A DNA stretch of 52,384 nt. Source: M3007 sp044350425. Lineage in GTDB: Bacteria > Bacteroidota > Bacteroidia > Chitinophagales > Saprospiraceae. The translations under genes and the position numbers were made by a program. The stretch lies in the NCBI GenBank assembly GCA_044350425.1, contig JBILHS010000025.1, forward strand, positions 1 to 52,384, given 5' to 3'. Every line of letters starts with the position of its first letter. The stretch's first letter is position 1. A model generated the notes under the pieces. The model had not been told where the DNA came from, did no database searches, and saw nothing but the letters and a program-made list of their open reading frames with translations. Shown here piece by piece: positions 42,594 through 52,323 of the stretch.

Positions 42594-44561
42594 ATGTCAA
42601 AGAAAAAAACACCAGCCCCTTCTATCCCTGGCACCAAAGTTACAGCGGCTAAAGCCGCCGCTACAGCACCTTTCCACCTTCAGTATTGGTTTCAAATTAG
42701 CCTGGGCGCTTTATTCCTGGCCATTTTAGCCGCCTTTAGTGGTGCCTTCAGCCATGAATTTGTCTCCTGGGACGACCACGTATACGTCTACGAAAACCCA
42801 CAGATCCTGAACGCCACCGCCGCGAGCTTCAAGGCCTTCGGAACTCAGGTGGTGTCGCTGAACTACCATCCACTTACGATGTGGTCTTTGTGGCTCAATT
42901 CGGCGATGTTTGGGACGGGAGCCAAGTCATTTATCGTGACCAATGTGCTGATCCACTGGATGAATGCCGGCTTGTTGTGCTGGCTGGTCTGGCTGCTTAC
43001 AGGACGGCAATATCGTTCGGTGGCTTTGTTGACCGCGTTGCTTTTTGCCATTCACCCCTTACGGGCAGAATCGGTGGTGTGGGTGTCTGAACGCAAGGAT
43101 GTGCTGTACGTCTTTTTCTTTTTGGCGGGTTGTATCTCGTATTGGCGGTATCTGGAAACGCAACGGAGTACCAAACTCTGGATCGCCCTGGGACTGATGC
43201 TTTTATCCTGTCTTTCCAAGGGCGTAGCGGTGGTGTTTCCGTTGGTTTGTCTGTTGCTGGATTACTGGCAGGGGCGACAACTGAATGCAAAAGTATTCCT
43301 CGAAAAGATCCCCATGTTTGGGCTCTCCCTACTCTTTGGCCTGATCGCACTCGATGTGCAGCATGGCGGCGATTTTCACGGGATGCTCACTTTGGCCGGC
43401 GAAAAAACAAAGGCACTTTCCTCGGTATTCAGTTTCGATCAGAAAATTCTTTTTGCAGGCTACGGTTACATGATGTACTTCGTGAAAACGTTTTTGCCAC
43501 TGAATCTCTGCACTTTTTACCCCTACCCTACTGAGGTAGAATTGCGCGGAGGAATTTATATCGGTGGGGCAATCTTCTTGCTGGCCACGGTGGCATTGGC
43601 AGTATGGAGTGCCCGTCGCACGAAAGTATTCGCCTTTGGTTTTGGCTGGGTTTTGGCCACTGTTTTACTGGTTTTACAGTTCATCTCCGTGGGTGTGGTC
43701 ATCATGGCCGACCGTTATTTTTATCTGCCGTCTGCGGGTGTTTTCTTTATGCTGACCTATGCAGCAGAGGTCTATTTATTGAAAAACAAACCCGAATTGC
43801 GCAAAATATGGTGGGCAGTGATCGGGCTGTTCGCCCTCTGGTGTCTCTGGCTCAGCCGCGAACAGACCAAAACCTGGAAAAACTCCGAAACCCTCTGGCA
43901 GCATGTCCTCAGTTTGTATCCGACGGAAGATCAGGCCTTGGAACCACTGGCCAACTGGTACGGCAAAGTGAACCGGGTGCCCGAAGCCGAACAAATGCTG
44001 GAACGAGCCGTCAAGGATGGCTGCACCCGACCCAATGTGTTCAGTGCGCTGGCCAACTGTATCGCCATCAAAGCAAGCACCGCAAAAGACAGTGCAAGCC
44101 AACGCGCATTACGGGATCGTGCTTTTTCACTTTATGCGCAGTCCATCGCGCTCAATCCAAACAACGCAGACACCTATTTCAACCGGGCATTTACTGCCCT
44201 GGCGGTCTACCCCGAACGCGCCGTGGCCGATCTGGATACAGCGCTGATGCTGGCCCCGTATAAGGCCATGCAATTCAAGCAAATGCGCGGTTCAGCGCTC
44301 AACACCCTCAAACGGTACGCAGAAGCAGATCAGACTTTGACGGAGGTCATTGCGATGATGGAAAAATCGCCGCAGAACCTCAAAACAACAGAAGAAAAAC
44401 AGCGTTATTCAGATGCCTATCTGGAGCGGGCGGTGTCGCGGTTCAACAATGGAAATCGCGCGGGAGGTGTTGCCGACGCTGAAAAATCGATGGGGATTGC
44501 GCCACAGAATCAACGGGCTGTAGATTTGCTGGCCCGGATGAAGGCTGTGATGGGGCAGTAA
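42594..44561 (+). CDS. Polytopic glycosyltransferase-like protein with TPR tail
   Basis: A 655-residue protein from ATG 42594 (an upstream TTG at 42567 adds nine residues). After a disordered Lys/Pro/Ala tail come about ten membrane segments. Periplasmic loops carry S-W-D-D-H-V-Y-V-Y and Y-H-P-L-T-M-W-S, and the later A-I-H-P-L-R-A-E-S-V-V-W-V-S-E-R-K-D-V-L, hallmarks of the TMTC/PMT-like GT-C group with a D-D active-site pair. The C-terminal 200 residues hold tetratricopeptide repeats. It may transfer lipid-linked sugars to proteins; the acceptor is unknown. Confidence 0.82.
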   Translation: MSKKKTPAPSIPGTKVTAAKAAATAPFHLQYWFQISLGALFLAILAAFSGAFSHEFVSWDDHVYVYENPQILNATAASFKAFGTQVVSLNYHPLTMWSLWLNSAMFGTGAKSFIVTNVLIHWMNAGLLCWLVWLLTGRQYRSVALLTALLFAIHPLRAESVVWVSERKDVLYVFFFLAGCISYWRYLETQRSTKLWIALGLMLLSCLSKGVAVVFPLVCLLLDYWQGRQLNAKVFLEKIPMFGLSLLFGLIALDVQHGGDFHGMLTLAGEKTKALSSVFSFDQKILFAGYGYMMYFVKTFLPLNLCTFYPYPTEVELRGGIYIGGAIFLLATVALAVWSARRTKVFAFGFGWVLATVLLVLQFISVGVVIMADRYFYLPSAGVFFMLTYAAEVYLLKNKPELRKIWWAVIGLFALWCLWLSREQTKTWKNSETLWQHVLSLYPTEDQALEPLANWYGKVNRVPEAEQMLERAVKDGCTRPNVFSALANCIAIKASTAKDSASQRALRDRAFSLYAQSIALNPNNADTYFNRAFTALAVYPERAVADLDTALMLAPYKAMQFKQMRGSALNTLKRYAEADQTLTEVIAMMEKSPQNLKTTEEKQRYSDAYLERAVSRFNNGNRAGGVADAEKSMGIAPQNQRAVDLLARMKAVMGQ

Positions 44562-44594
44562 TGGAGCAATTGACTTCAAATCAACACACAAACT

Positions 44595-45194
44595 ATGCGC
44601 TTAATATTCCTATGCTGTTTCGCAGCAATCCTTTTTTTAAACCTCGGCTGCGAGCCTAAAAAAGAACCAGCACCTCCACCGGAAGCGCAGGACTTTTCAT
44701 GTATTCAATTGTTTGATGAGCAGGGGCAAACCCTGGGCATCCATGGCTCTTGCACCAATTCCAATGACTGGAGCAATATTCCTTTGACCACCAGCGAGCA
44801 GGAATTCCTGAACTTTAATGACACGATCAGCTTGAATGGCACCGTAGCCACCCCCGTTTCGCAAATCGGCATTGCCCCCAATCCTGTGAAGCTTGGCGGG
44901 GCAATGTTTCTTTATGTTCTCGGAATTTCTTCCAACCCATCCCTTAAGCTCAAAATTGCCGTAGTAGATGAGACTTTGAAGGTGGTACAAACCGTCGCAG
45001 TTCGATTTCAGGGTAATAATAACCTGGCCTTGTTTATAGATCCTACCAAGCTTGAATCGGGGAAGTATTATCGGATGTACTACAGGGTGAGTGCAAGCGG
45101 GACTCCTGCACTTTTTGAGGGATATGGCAATTTCCTGGTTTGCAAAGACTATATCGATGGGATCAATACGACCATTGAGTCTGATTGCCTTTAA
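44595..45194 (+). CDS. Predicted lipoprotein, unknown function
   Basis: A 199-residue protein with a lipobox L-N-L-G-C (Cys19) followed by E-P-K-K-E-P-A-P-P-P, a typical spacer. The rest is beta-rich and resembles a small immunoglobulin-like domain (F-L-Y-V-L-G-I-S, then Y-Y-R-M-Y-Y-R-V-S-A-S-G). It starts 33 bp after the TPR gene and may be cotranscribed. No family recognised. Confidence 0.75.
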   Translation: MRLIFLCCFAAILFLNLGCEPKKEPAPPPEAQDFSCIQLFDEQGQTLGIHGSCTNSNDWSNIPLTTSEQEFLNFNDTISLNGTVATPVSQIGIAPNPVKLGGAMFLYVLGISSNPSLKLKIAVVDETLKVVQTVAVRFQGNNNLALFIDPTKLESGKYYRMYYRVSASGTPALFEGYGNFLVCKDYIDGINTTIESDCL

Positions 45195-45224
45195 GCATTG
45201 CCAAACGATGAAAAACCCCTCAGT

Positions 45225-46466
45225 TTACTCGTAACGCAACGATTCGATCGGATCCAGACGCGCCGCTTTCATGGCCGGGTAAAAACCAGACACCATGCCC
45301 ACGATCATACAAAGGGTAAACCCAAGCAGCATCCAGGCCCAGGGGATCAGGAAATTGCCGCCTAAAACAAAGGTCATAATGTTGCCGATCAGAATACCCA
45401 GAAGAATACCTACCAGTCCCCCAATCTGACAAATAGCCAGCGCCTCCGTCAGGAATTGCAACATGATGCTTCGTCTGGTAGCACCCAATGCTTTGGAAAT
45501 TCCGATCTCCCGGGTGCGCTCGGTCACACTGACGAGCATGATATTCATCAGACCGATGGCGGCCCCGAGTAAGGTCATCAGGCCAATGGCTACGGCTGCG
45601 AGGCGCAGCGTTACGGTATTTTCTTTCAGGATGGCAACAATGCTATCGCTTGCAAAAAGTCGAAAATCATCTTCCTCTCCAGGGCGTAACCTGCGGATCT
45701 GCCGAAAAAGCCCCGTAGCTTCAGATTGAGCAGCTTCCATCTGGGTTGGATCCTGTACGGCTACCATCAGGAAATAATCCCGGTCGTCTCCTGCCCCAAA
45801 AAGTGCTTTCACGTTGACCAGCGGCGCATATACCTTTCGGTCGCTCGATTCGTTCATGGATGAACCTTTAGTAGCCATGATTCCGACTACCCGGTACCTA
45901 TGCGCATTCACGGTGATGATCTGATCCAGCGCTTTTTCATTTTTTCCGTCAAAAAGACTCTTCACGATGTCTGATCCGATGACGGCTATGGAGGCGCCAC
46001 TTTCTACCTCTGCTTTCGAAAAATTGCGTCCAAGAGCAATTTCCACCCCTTTTACATCCATAAAATTTTCATCCGCCCCATTCAGGGTCACATTGGGGTT
46101 GGTTTTTTTTTCACCAAATTTTACCGTTGCACTACCCGTACCATAACATCCAACAGCGACCTTTGCCGGGAAATAAAAGCGCTCTTTGAACTCCATGGAT
46201 TGTTTGTACGTTACCGGCTCCGCTGCTTTTTGTTGCCTCCCCATCCGATTGCTTTTTACATCATTCCATTTCCGCTCGATACTGAAGGAATTGGCCCCCA
46301 GATTGGAAAGGTTGTCGCTCAACGAATAGGCAATCGCATCAATGGAGGTCAGAATTCCCACCAAAGCCATGATGCCAAATGCAATGATGAGCAGGGTGAG
46401 CACCGAACGCAACATATTGGCCCGGATGTTCTTCAAGGCCATGCTTAGTATTTCTGAGTAGGGCAT
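45225..46466 (-). CDS. MacB/FtsX-type ABC transporter permease
   Basis: A 413-residue permease with one N-terminal membrane helix (about 20-42), a large periplasmic MacB_PCD domain (about 45-245) and three C-terminal helices (about 285, 335, 375). T-E-R-T-R-E-I-G-I-S-K-A-L-G-A-T precedes the second helix, the conserved coupling segment. Such mechanotransmission permeases act with a separate ATPase and often an HlyD adaptor in efflux or lipoprotein handling; neither is adjacent. The leader carries an AATGTGGTC array. Confidence 0.92.
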   Translation of the reverse strand: MPYSEILSMALKNIRANMLRSVLTLLIIAFGIMALVGILTSIDAIAYSLSDNLSNLGANSFSIERKWNDVKSNRMGRQQKAAEPVTYKQSMEFKERFYFPAKVAVGCYGTGSATVKFGEKKTNPNVTLNGADENFMDVKGVEIALGRNFSKAEVESGASIAVIGSDIVKSLFDGKNEKALDQIITVNAHRYRVVGIMATKGSSMNESSDRKVYAPLVNVKALFGAGDDRDYFLMVAVQDPTQMEAAQSEATGLFRQIRRLRPGEEDDFRLFASDSIVAILKENTVTLRLAAVAIGLMTLLGAAIGLMNIMLVSVTERTREIGISKALGATRRSIMLQFLTEALAICQIGGLVGILLGILIGNIMTFVLGGNFLIPWAWMLLGFTLCMIVGMVSGFYPAMKAARLDPIESLRYE

Positions 46467-46474
46467 ATTTTTTT

Positions 46475-46515
46475 AATGTGGTCAATATAGGGGAATGTGG
46501 TCAATGTGGTCAATT
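46475..46515. repeat. AATGTGGTC units in the permease leader
   Basis: Three aatgtggtc units (46475, 46494, 46503) with short spacers, 8 bp from the permease start codon and before its predicted promoter. Same family as 20314-20470, 21422-21543 and 33866-34040. Confidence 0.8.
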
Positions 46516-46541
46516 GGGGGAACGGGTAAATTTTGGTGTTC

Positions 46542-46549
46542 CAAAAGTA
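46542..46549 (-). promoter_or_regulatory. Candidate -7 box for the MacB-like permease
   Basis: Minus-strand TACTTTTG matches TAnnTTTG, 75 bp upstream of the start codon, with the repeat array between. Confidence 0.4.
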
Positions 46550-46723
46550 GGACAGTCTGGAGTAGCAATTTCTGCTAATAGAGACAAGCTTTTTAAAATT
46601 CGATAAAATGCCGACTTTCGAGGGTCTAAAAAATTCTGAATGTGCTGAATCCGGGAATTACCAGACCTCGGGGCCTGTTAAAACTTCTTTTTAGGACGCT
46701 TAGAAATCTGCGTTTGTGTAAAA

Positions 46724-47491
46724 ATGACTAATAACCCAATGACGATCCAACCCAAAATATTTGCCCAATTCCCAGAACTCTCTGCGGCACAAAGCACCCG
46801 ACATGGCGGCGTCAGTCTGGCTCCGTATCACTCCCTGAACCTGGGCAAAAGCACCACCGATGATCCGATCCATGTGGCGGAAAACCGCCTCCGGTTTTGT
46901 GCTGCGCTGGGGTTTCATCCCGGTCAAATGGCCTGGTCCAAACAAGTCCATGGCGATCAGATCCGGCATGCTACGGAGCCGGGCGGCAGTGAAGGTTATG
47001 ATGCCCTGGTGACGAATGTGCCGGGTATTTTGCTGGCTGTTTCAGTAGCCGATTGCACGCCTATTCTGGTGTTTGATTCCAGAAACCGGGCAGTGGCTGC
47101 CATCCATGCGGGCTGGCGTGGTACGGTGTCTGGCATTGTGGCTAAAACTTTGGTTTTCATGGAGCAACAATTCGGCACGCTGAGTGCAGATTGCTTTGCC
47201 TATGTCGGGGCCTGCATTGATGAATGCTCCTTTGAAGTGGGCGATGAGGTAGCCGCCGAGTTTGACGAGCGGTTCAAACGATTCGATACGGAGCGTGGGA
47301 AATACTTCGTCGATTTGAAAAAAGCCAATGCGGCACAATTGCAGGCCTTCGGTATTCCTGAAACACAAATCGAGGTGTCACCTTATTGCACCATGTTGCA
47401 CAGTGCCGATTTTTTTTCGCACCGAAAAGACCACGGTATTACTGGCCGAGGCATGGGAGTGATTGGGTTGCATACCCCTGAACCTACCTGA
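46724..47491 (+). CDS. pgeF: Peptidoglycan editing factor PgeF (YfiH/laccase-domain)
   Basis: A 255-residue Cu-oxidase_4 family protein with the metal/active-site set S-T-R-H-G-G-V-S (His about 27), D-C-T-P-I-L (about 108-113) and H-A-G-W-R-G-T (about 126-132). PgeF removes mis-inserted L-Ser from muropeptide precursors; older annotations call these polyphenol oxidases. Whether it starts at 46724 or ATG 46739 is unclear. It converges with the next gene and overlaps its end by 8 bp. Confidence 0.92.
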   Translation: MTNNPMTIQPKIFAQFPELSAAQSTRHGGVSLAPYHSLNLGKSTTDDPIHVAENRLRFCAALGFHPGQMAWSKQVHGDQIRHATEPGGSEGYDALVTNVPGILLAVSVADCTPILVFDSRNRAVAAIHAGWRGTVSGIVAKTLVFMEQQFGTLSADCFAYVGACIDECSFEVGDEVAAEFDERFKRFDTERGKYFVDLKKANAAQLQAFGIPETQIEVSPYCTMLHSADFFSHRKDHGITGRGMGVIGLHTPEPT

Positions 47492-48026
47492 TTTCAAATG
47501 AAAAGGGGCTTGAAAGCCCCCCATCGGCACTCCACCTGAACTCATATAGTCCCGGATCAAGGGTAATATATTGCCTGAGAAATTCATTCTCCGGCATACC
47601 AGGGTGCCAGAATTTGAAATAGCGATTCTTTAAGTCTTTTAAATTGAAGGAAAACAACGTAGCGATTGTACCCGGAGCAAGGGTCGTTTGGGTCATCGCC
47701 CATTGTGTTTTCAGTGCATTCAGCACAAAGACATCGTCAAATATTATTTCATTTTGGAGACTTAGGTTTTTAAGGCTGAAATTCAACCCATTGTTGGCGC
47801 CTCCTGGCTCACATAAGACTGAAGTGCTGTTTGATCGGGACGAATTCGTTACAATTCCATGCAGGACAATCGCTTCTGAGGAGTCAAATTGAGTTTTTTC
47901 CGCAATCGTTTCGAACTTGCGCGCAATTTGATCAAAAGTCTTGTACTGAGGTTCCGGTTCGTGTTGAGCACAACAAGGCAAAAGTGGAACCAGCGCCAAG
48001 AGAAGTTGAATAATGATTGATTTCAT
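47484..48026 (-). CDS. Exported protein of unknown function
   Basis: A 180-residue protein from ATG 48026 (MKSIIIQLLLALVPLLPCCAQ), chosen because it gives a clean signal peptide; an open frame extends to 48116 but adds a non-signal prefix. The L-P-C-C end could also be a lipobox. The mature part is beta-rich with a W-H-P-G-M-P-E-N-E-F motif near the C-terminus. No family recognised. Upstream (48049-48110), caacagccttg and its complement form a small hairpin. Confidence 0.7.
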   Translation of the reverse strand: MKSIIIQLLLALVPLLPCCAQHEPEPQYKTFDQIARKFETIAEKTQFDSSEAIVLHGIVTNSSRSNSTSVLCEPGGANNGLNFSLKNLSLQNEIIFDDVFVLNALKTQWAMTQTTLAPGTIATLFSFNLKDLKNRYFKFWHPGMPENEFLRQYITLDPGLYEFRWSADGGLSSPFSFEIR

Positions 48027-48125
48027 GACCGGATTTTTTTGGACATATATTTTGCACCTGCTAAAATAGCAACAGCCTTGCCACAACAGGTTGACAAGGC
48101 TGTTGTTTAAGATCACTTTAATCCC

Positions 48126-50795
48126 TTAACCCCGTCCGCTCTCGCCCACCATCTTCCGAATCTCCCCATTAAACCCATCCGCTTTCATCAAATCCTCCAG
48201 CGCGATATGCGCCCGATACCGCCAGTAATGCTTCGGGTTGGCCGGAACATTGATGCGCTCATCATGCGGGTTTTGGCGACGCAATTTGGCATCCATTCCC
48301 AGCAAATCCTGCAATTGGAAAATGGCCCACATGGCCGGCGAATGGAAATGTTGTTCGAGCAGGCTTTTGCTGATCCAGGGTTCGCAGAAAAAAGGGGCCG
48401 GGCCGGAACGCTGGAGCATTTCGTTGTAAAAGCGCTGCGTCATAGCCGGGTCTTCTTCCCACCAGTCGCGCAGGGTACTCATATCGTGGGTACTCGGTGT
48501 TACGACCGAGAGATACGGGGCATCTTTGGGGTGGAAAAAGGTGGCACCAGCGGCTTTGGGCATCCGCTGAATCTCCAGACTTAGAATGCCCAGTTCTTCC
48601 ATCACCGCAGGCACACAACCGGGCACCATACCGAGGTCTTCGCCACAGATCAGCATTTGGGTGGCAGCTTTGAGCGCGGGCAGTTTTTCCATGGCTTCAC
48701 GCTGCCAGAAATCATCCTGCCGACGGAAGAAATAGTCCACATACATGGATTTCAGTACCCCTTTCACGCCTTCCGGCAAATGCTGGAAGGAGCTGGTTTT
48801 TTCGATCCCGAAACGAAAAGCGAAGCCGCCCTGGGGCGATTCCAGCAGGATCACATTGGCGATCAGATTGAAGAGTCCATCCCGTACCTGCCGCAAAAAG
48901 TCGTTGGGCTTTTGGTTTTGCAACCAATCCTCTATTTTTCGCTGGGTATTGAATTCCGGCTGCAATTCATATTGGCCATCCGGCCGAAGGTTAAGAAACT
49001 GAAGGATCACCTGCTCTTTTTCTACCCCAAAAACCTCGTTTAACACCGCATCCGTGATATAGGGCCTGCATAAACGATCGAAATCAAAACCAATTCCCGC
49101 TTGTCTGAATTCCGCTTCCGTGACCGGGATGGCCGGGACAAATTGCCCCAATATTCCCTGGACCGCATCCATGGGAATGCTCCAGATGCGGAAAAACCCG
49201 AGAATATGGTCGATCCGAAATGCATCGAAGTACAGGCTCATTTGTTCGAATCGCTGTTTCCACCAGGCAAAACCGTCGGCTTTCATTTTGGCCCAGTTGT
49301 AGGTTGGAAAACCCCAGTTCTGCCCTTTTTCGGCAAAATCATCCGGTGGAGCACCCGCCTGGGCATTCATATCATATAGTTCTGGTGCTACCCAGGCATC
49401 GCAGGAGTAGCGATAGATGCCAATGGGAATATCACCCTTTACAGACAGGCCTTCCGCGTGGGCGTAATCGGCTGCCGCTTTGAGTTGGAGGTGCAAATGC
49501 CACTGGACAAAAAGGTGCAGGCCGATCTCATCAAAATGCTTACTGGCGGGTCTCAACAATTTATCAATATCTGCCTGTTTAAACTCTGAATATTTGCTCC
49601 ATTGCCCAAAATCAGAAGTCCCGTTGGCATCCCGCAACCAGCAAAAAACGGCATACGGTGCTAGCCAGTGTTTATTGGATTCGTAATAGGAATGGTAATC
49701 TTTGTCCTGGATCCAATCTGCTTTTTGCAAGGCGTAAAGTTGGCGTAAGATCTCCCACTTCATCTGTAAAACCGCCTCATAATCAACCACTTCCAGCGCA
49801 TTCAAGGCCTTCTGTTTCTTCTGGAACGGCTTTAAAACTTCGGCGTGTTTTTTCCCGGCTACTGCTTCCACATTCACATAGATCGGATGCAGGGCAAAGG
49901 CGGAAATAGAGGCGTATGGATACGAATCCGTCCAGGTATGGGTAGCGGTAGTGTCGTTGATGGGCAGCAGCTGAATGAGCTTGAGTCCAACGGATTTAGA
50001 CCAATCGACCAGCAATGGCATGTCCGTGAACTCTCCTACGCCCCAGCTCTTTTTACTCCGCAAGCTAAAGACAGGAATGGCCACCCCGGCACCCTTCCAG
50101 TTGGCAAGCGGCAAGCGAGCAAAGTTGTCGTGCAGGATGGTAATTGGATGCTGAAGACTGGTACTTTGATTGGCATAGATCGCCCGGTTCCCTCCGTCTT
50201 CAAAACCCAGGAATTTGTTGGTACGGGTATTCCAGACCCCATATTTATATCCCAAAGGGAACGCTTCTTCGGAAAGATCCAGACGGGTTTCCAACCAGGC
50301 ACCCTCGTTTTTTAAAATAATGGGCGCTGCTGTGTCCCAATTGCGAAGTGCCTTGTTATGCCCCAAAAGACAAATGACCTCCTCTGGTTTTAGCAGCGGA
50401 GCCTTGACCCTAAAGACATGGGTGGCCTGGGTGGACTTTTTAGCCTTTTTTTCTGCATTTTCTACCGTAGCGGCGCGGAAGGGTTGGGTGGTAAACACAT
50501 TCTCCAACAAACCCATTGGATTGAAATAATCAAACACCTCCAGTTTTTCCGCAGCCAAATCGCTCAGATCAAGTCTGCGCCCGGGATTTGCTTCGGGCTT
50601 GGTGAGTCCGTCGATCGTATGAAACACATAGGAATAGCTCAGACCTTCCGGGAATTGGGCCGCTGACAGCTCCAGGCCCAGGAAACAAAAGTCATCGCTG
50701 AGGTACTCCAGGGTATGTTGTTGACCATTGGAGAGATGCAGCGTGAATGACTCGCCAAATTTCGTGGCGTAACGGAGGTAGAATTGGACTTTCAT
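48126..50795 (-). CDS. malQ: 4-alpha-glucanotransferase with tandem CBM20 domains
   Basis: An 889-residue amylomaltase. Two N-terminal starch-binding CBM20 modules (about 1-110 and 125-225; the second has L-L-G-H-N-K-A-L-R-N-W-D) precede a GH77 barrel. Catalytic residues are visible: nucleophile Asp in F-R-I-D-H-I-L-G (about 527), acid/base Glu in C-G-E-D-L-G-M-V-P (about 717) and the transition-state Asp in S-T-H-D-M-S-T-L-R-D-W-W (about 771). No signal peptide, so it should act on cytoplasmic maltodextrin or glycogen. This double-CBM20 layout is common in Bacteroidota and plant DPE2-like enzymes. Confidence 0.96.
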   Translation of the reverse strand: MKVQFYLRYATKFGESFTLHLSNGQQHTLEYLSDDFCFLGLELSAAQFPEGLSYSYVFHTIDGLTKPEANPGRRLDLSDLAAEKLEVFDYFNPMGLLENVFTTQPFRAATVENAEKKAKKSTQATHVFRVKAPLLKPEEVICLLGHNKALRNWDTAAPIILKNEGAWLETRLDLSEEAFPLGYKYGVWNTRTNKFLGFEDGGNRAIYANQSTSLQHPITILHDNFARLPLANWKGAGVAIPVFSLRSKKSWGVGEFTDMPLLVDWSKSVGLKLIQLLPINDTTATHTWTDSYPYASISAFALHPIYVNVEAVAGKKHAEVLKPFQKKQKALNALEVVDYEAVLQMKWEILRQLYALQKADWIQDKDYHSYYESNKHWLAPYAVFCWLRDANGTSDFGQWSKYSEFKQADIDKLLRPASKHFDEIGLHLFVQWHLHLQLKAAADYAHAEGLSVKGDIPIGIYRYSCDAWVAPELYDMNAQAGAPPDDFAEKGQNWGFPTYNWAKMKADGFAWWKQRFEQMSLYFDAFRIDHILGFFRIWSIPMDAVQGILGQFVPAIPVTEAEFRQAGIGFDFDRLCRPYITDAVLNEVFGVEKEQVILQFLNLRPDGQYELQPEFNTQRKIEDWLQNQKPNDFLRQVRDGLFNLIANVILLESPQGGFAFRFGIEKTSSFQHLPEGVKGVLKSMYVDYFFRRQDDFWQREAMEKLPALKAATQMLICGEDLGMVPGCVPAVMEELGILSLEIQRMPKAAGATFFHPKDAPYLSVVTPSTHDMSTLRDWWEEDPAMTQRFYNEMLQRSGPAPFFCEPWISKSLLEQHFHSPAMWAIFQLQDLLGMDAKLRRQNPHDERINVPANPKHYWRYRAHIALEDLMKADGFNGEIRKMVGESGRG

Positions 50796-50845
50796 GGAAA
50801 TCTTTATTAGGCGTAAAGGTCGTTAGGATTTTTAAAATGCGATAC

Positions 50846-50853
50846 TACCTTTG
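50846..50853 (+). promoter_or_regulatory. Candidate -7 box for the APC permease
   Basis: TACCTTTG matches TAnnTTTG, 51 bp before the ATG at 50905. No clear -33 TTG. Confidence 0.45.
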
Positions 50854-50904
50854 GCGCGTTGGATTAAAAGAATTTTCAGAACAAAACGTAACACCACCTA
50901 CACC

Positions 50905-52323
50905 ATGTCGCAATCTTCTACACCTAAAAAGGTTTCCCTGCTGACCGCCACTTACATCGTTGCCGGCAGCATGATCGGCTCCGGTATCTTTATCGTAAGC
51001 GCCGACATGGGTCGGGTGTTGGGCAGTCCGTTTTTGTTACTGCTGGCCTGGGGAATAACCGGCCTGATGACGCTGATTGCCGCCCTGTCGTATGGTGAAC
51101 TGGCGGGAATGTTTCCCAAAAGTGGCGGACAATACCAATACCTGAAAGAATCCTACGGGGAAATGGTGGCCTTTTTGTTTGGCTGGGCCATGTTTGCAGT
51201 GATCCAGAGTGGCACGATCGCGGCGGTGGCAGTGGCTTTTGCCAAATTTACCGGCGTGCTGGTACCCGTATTGGGGCCGGATAATATCCTGGCGGATCTG
51301 GGTTTTGTGCGGATCTCGGCGGCGCAGCTGCTGGCCATTGCATCCTTGCTGCTGCTTACTTACCTGAATACCCGCGGTCTGCAAACCGGCGCCCTGATCC
51401 AAAACGTGCTGACCACGGCTAAAGGCTTGTCCCTGGGCCTGTTGATTATTCTGGGACTGTTTGTGTACAACAACCCGGAAGTGGTGGCGCAGAACTTTGG
51501 CAATTTCTTCAACAACATAAAATCCACAGAATCCATCGGTTTGCTGTCCGTCTGCTCCGCCATCGGGGTCGCCATGGTCGGCTCCTTGTTTAGCAGCGAT
51601 GCCTGGAACAATGTGACCTTCATTGCCGGAGAGATCGAAAACCCTAAGCGCAATGTGCCGTTGGCCCTCGGAATGGGCGTGATCAGTGTGACGATCCTCT
51701 ATATGCTGGCCAACCTTGCCTATCTCTGTGTACTGCCTTTCTGGGGCGATGCTGCCGGCGGCGATGTGATCAGTAAAGGGATCCAATATGCCACCCAGGA
51801 TCGTGTAGGCACTGCCGCGTTGACCGCCATGCTGGGACTCGGTGGAGGCGCTTTGATGGCCGTCATCATCATGATCTCCACCTTTGGCTGCAACAACGGC
51901 CTGCTGCTCTCCGGTTCGCGACTGTACCAGTCTATGGCCAGCGACGGACTGTTTTTTGACAAAATGAAAGATCTGAACGCCAATGGGGTGCCGGGTTTTG
52001 CACTTTGGATCCAGTTTGCCTGGTGCGCTGTGCTTTGTCTTTCCGGGAAATACGGGGATCTGCTGGATTATGTGATGTTTGCCGTGATGCTGTTCTATAT
52101 CCTAACGGTAGTCGGTATTTTCATCCTCCGCAAAAAACGCCCGGAATTGGAGCGGCCTTACAAAGCCTTTGGGTATCCGTATCTGCCTGCGCTGTATATT
52201 ATTCTGGCGGGGCTGTTTACGGTGAATCTGTTGTTTACGAAGCCACAGTTTACGGTACCGGGTCTGGTGATCGTGGGCTTGGGATTTCCTTTGTATTTTT
52301 GGGCTAAGGGGAGAAGGGGGTAG
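50905..52323 (+). CDS. APC-family amino acid permease
   Basis: A 472-residue transporter with about twelve membrane segments. TM1 has the substrate-binding G-S-M-I-G-S-G-I-F (about 22-30), and the motif G-E-I-E-N-P-K-R-N-V-P (about 247) marks the APC/LAT group. ATG 50905 (MSQSSTPKKVSLLTATY) is preferred over 50851, which starts within the promoter box. Amino-acid or polyamine uptake is likely; the exact substrate is unknown. The remaining 61 bp of the window hold nothing I can identify. Confidence 0.92.
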   Translation: MSQSSTPKKVSLLTATYIVAGSMIGSGIFIVSADMGRVLGSPFLLLLAWGITGLMTLIAALSYGELAGMFPKSGGQYQYLKESYGEMVAFLFGWAMFAVIQSGTIAAVAVAFAKFTGVLVPVLGPDNILADLGFVRISAAQLLAIASLLLLTYLNTRGLQTGALIQNVLTTAKGLSLGLLIILGLFVYNNPEVVAQNFGNFFNNIKSTESIGLLSVCSAIGVAMVGSLFSSDAWNNVTFIAGEIENPKRNVPLALGMGVISVTILYMLANLAYLCVLPFWGDAAGGDVISKGIQYATQDRVGTAALTAMLGLGGGALMAVIIMISTFGCNNGLLLSGSRLYQSMASDGLFFDKMKDLNANGVPGFALWIQFAWCAVLCLSGKYGDLLDYVMFAVMLFYILTVVGIFILRKKRPELERPYKAFGYPYLPALYIILAGLFTVNLLFTKPQFTVPGLVIVGLGFPLYFWAKGRRG

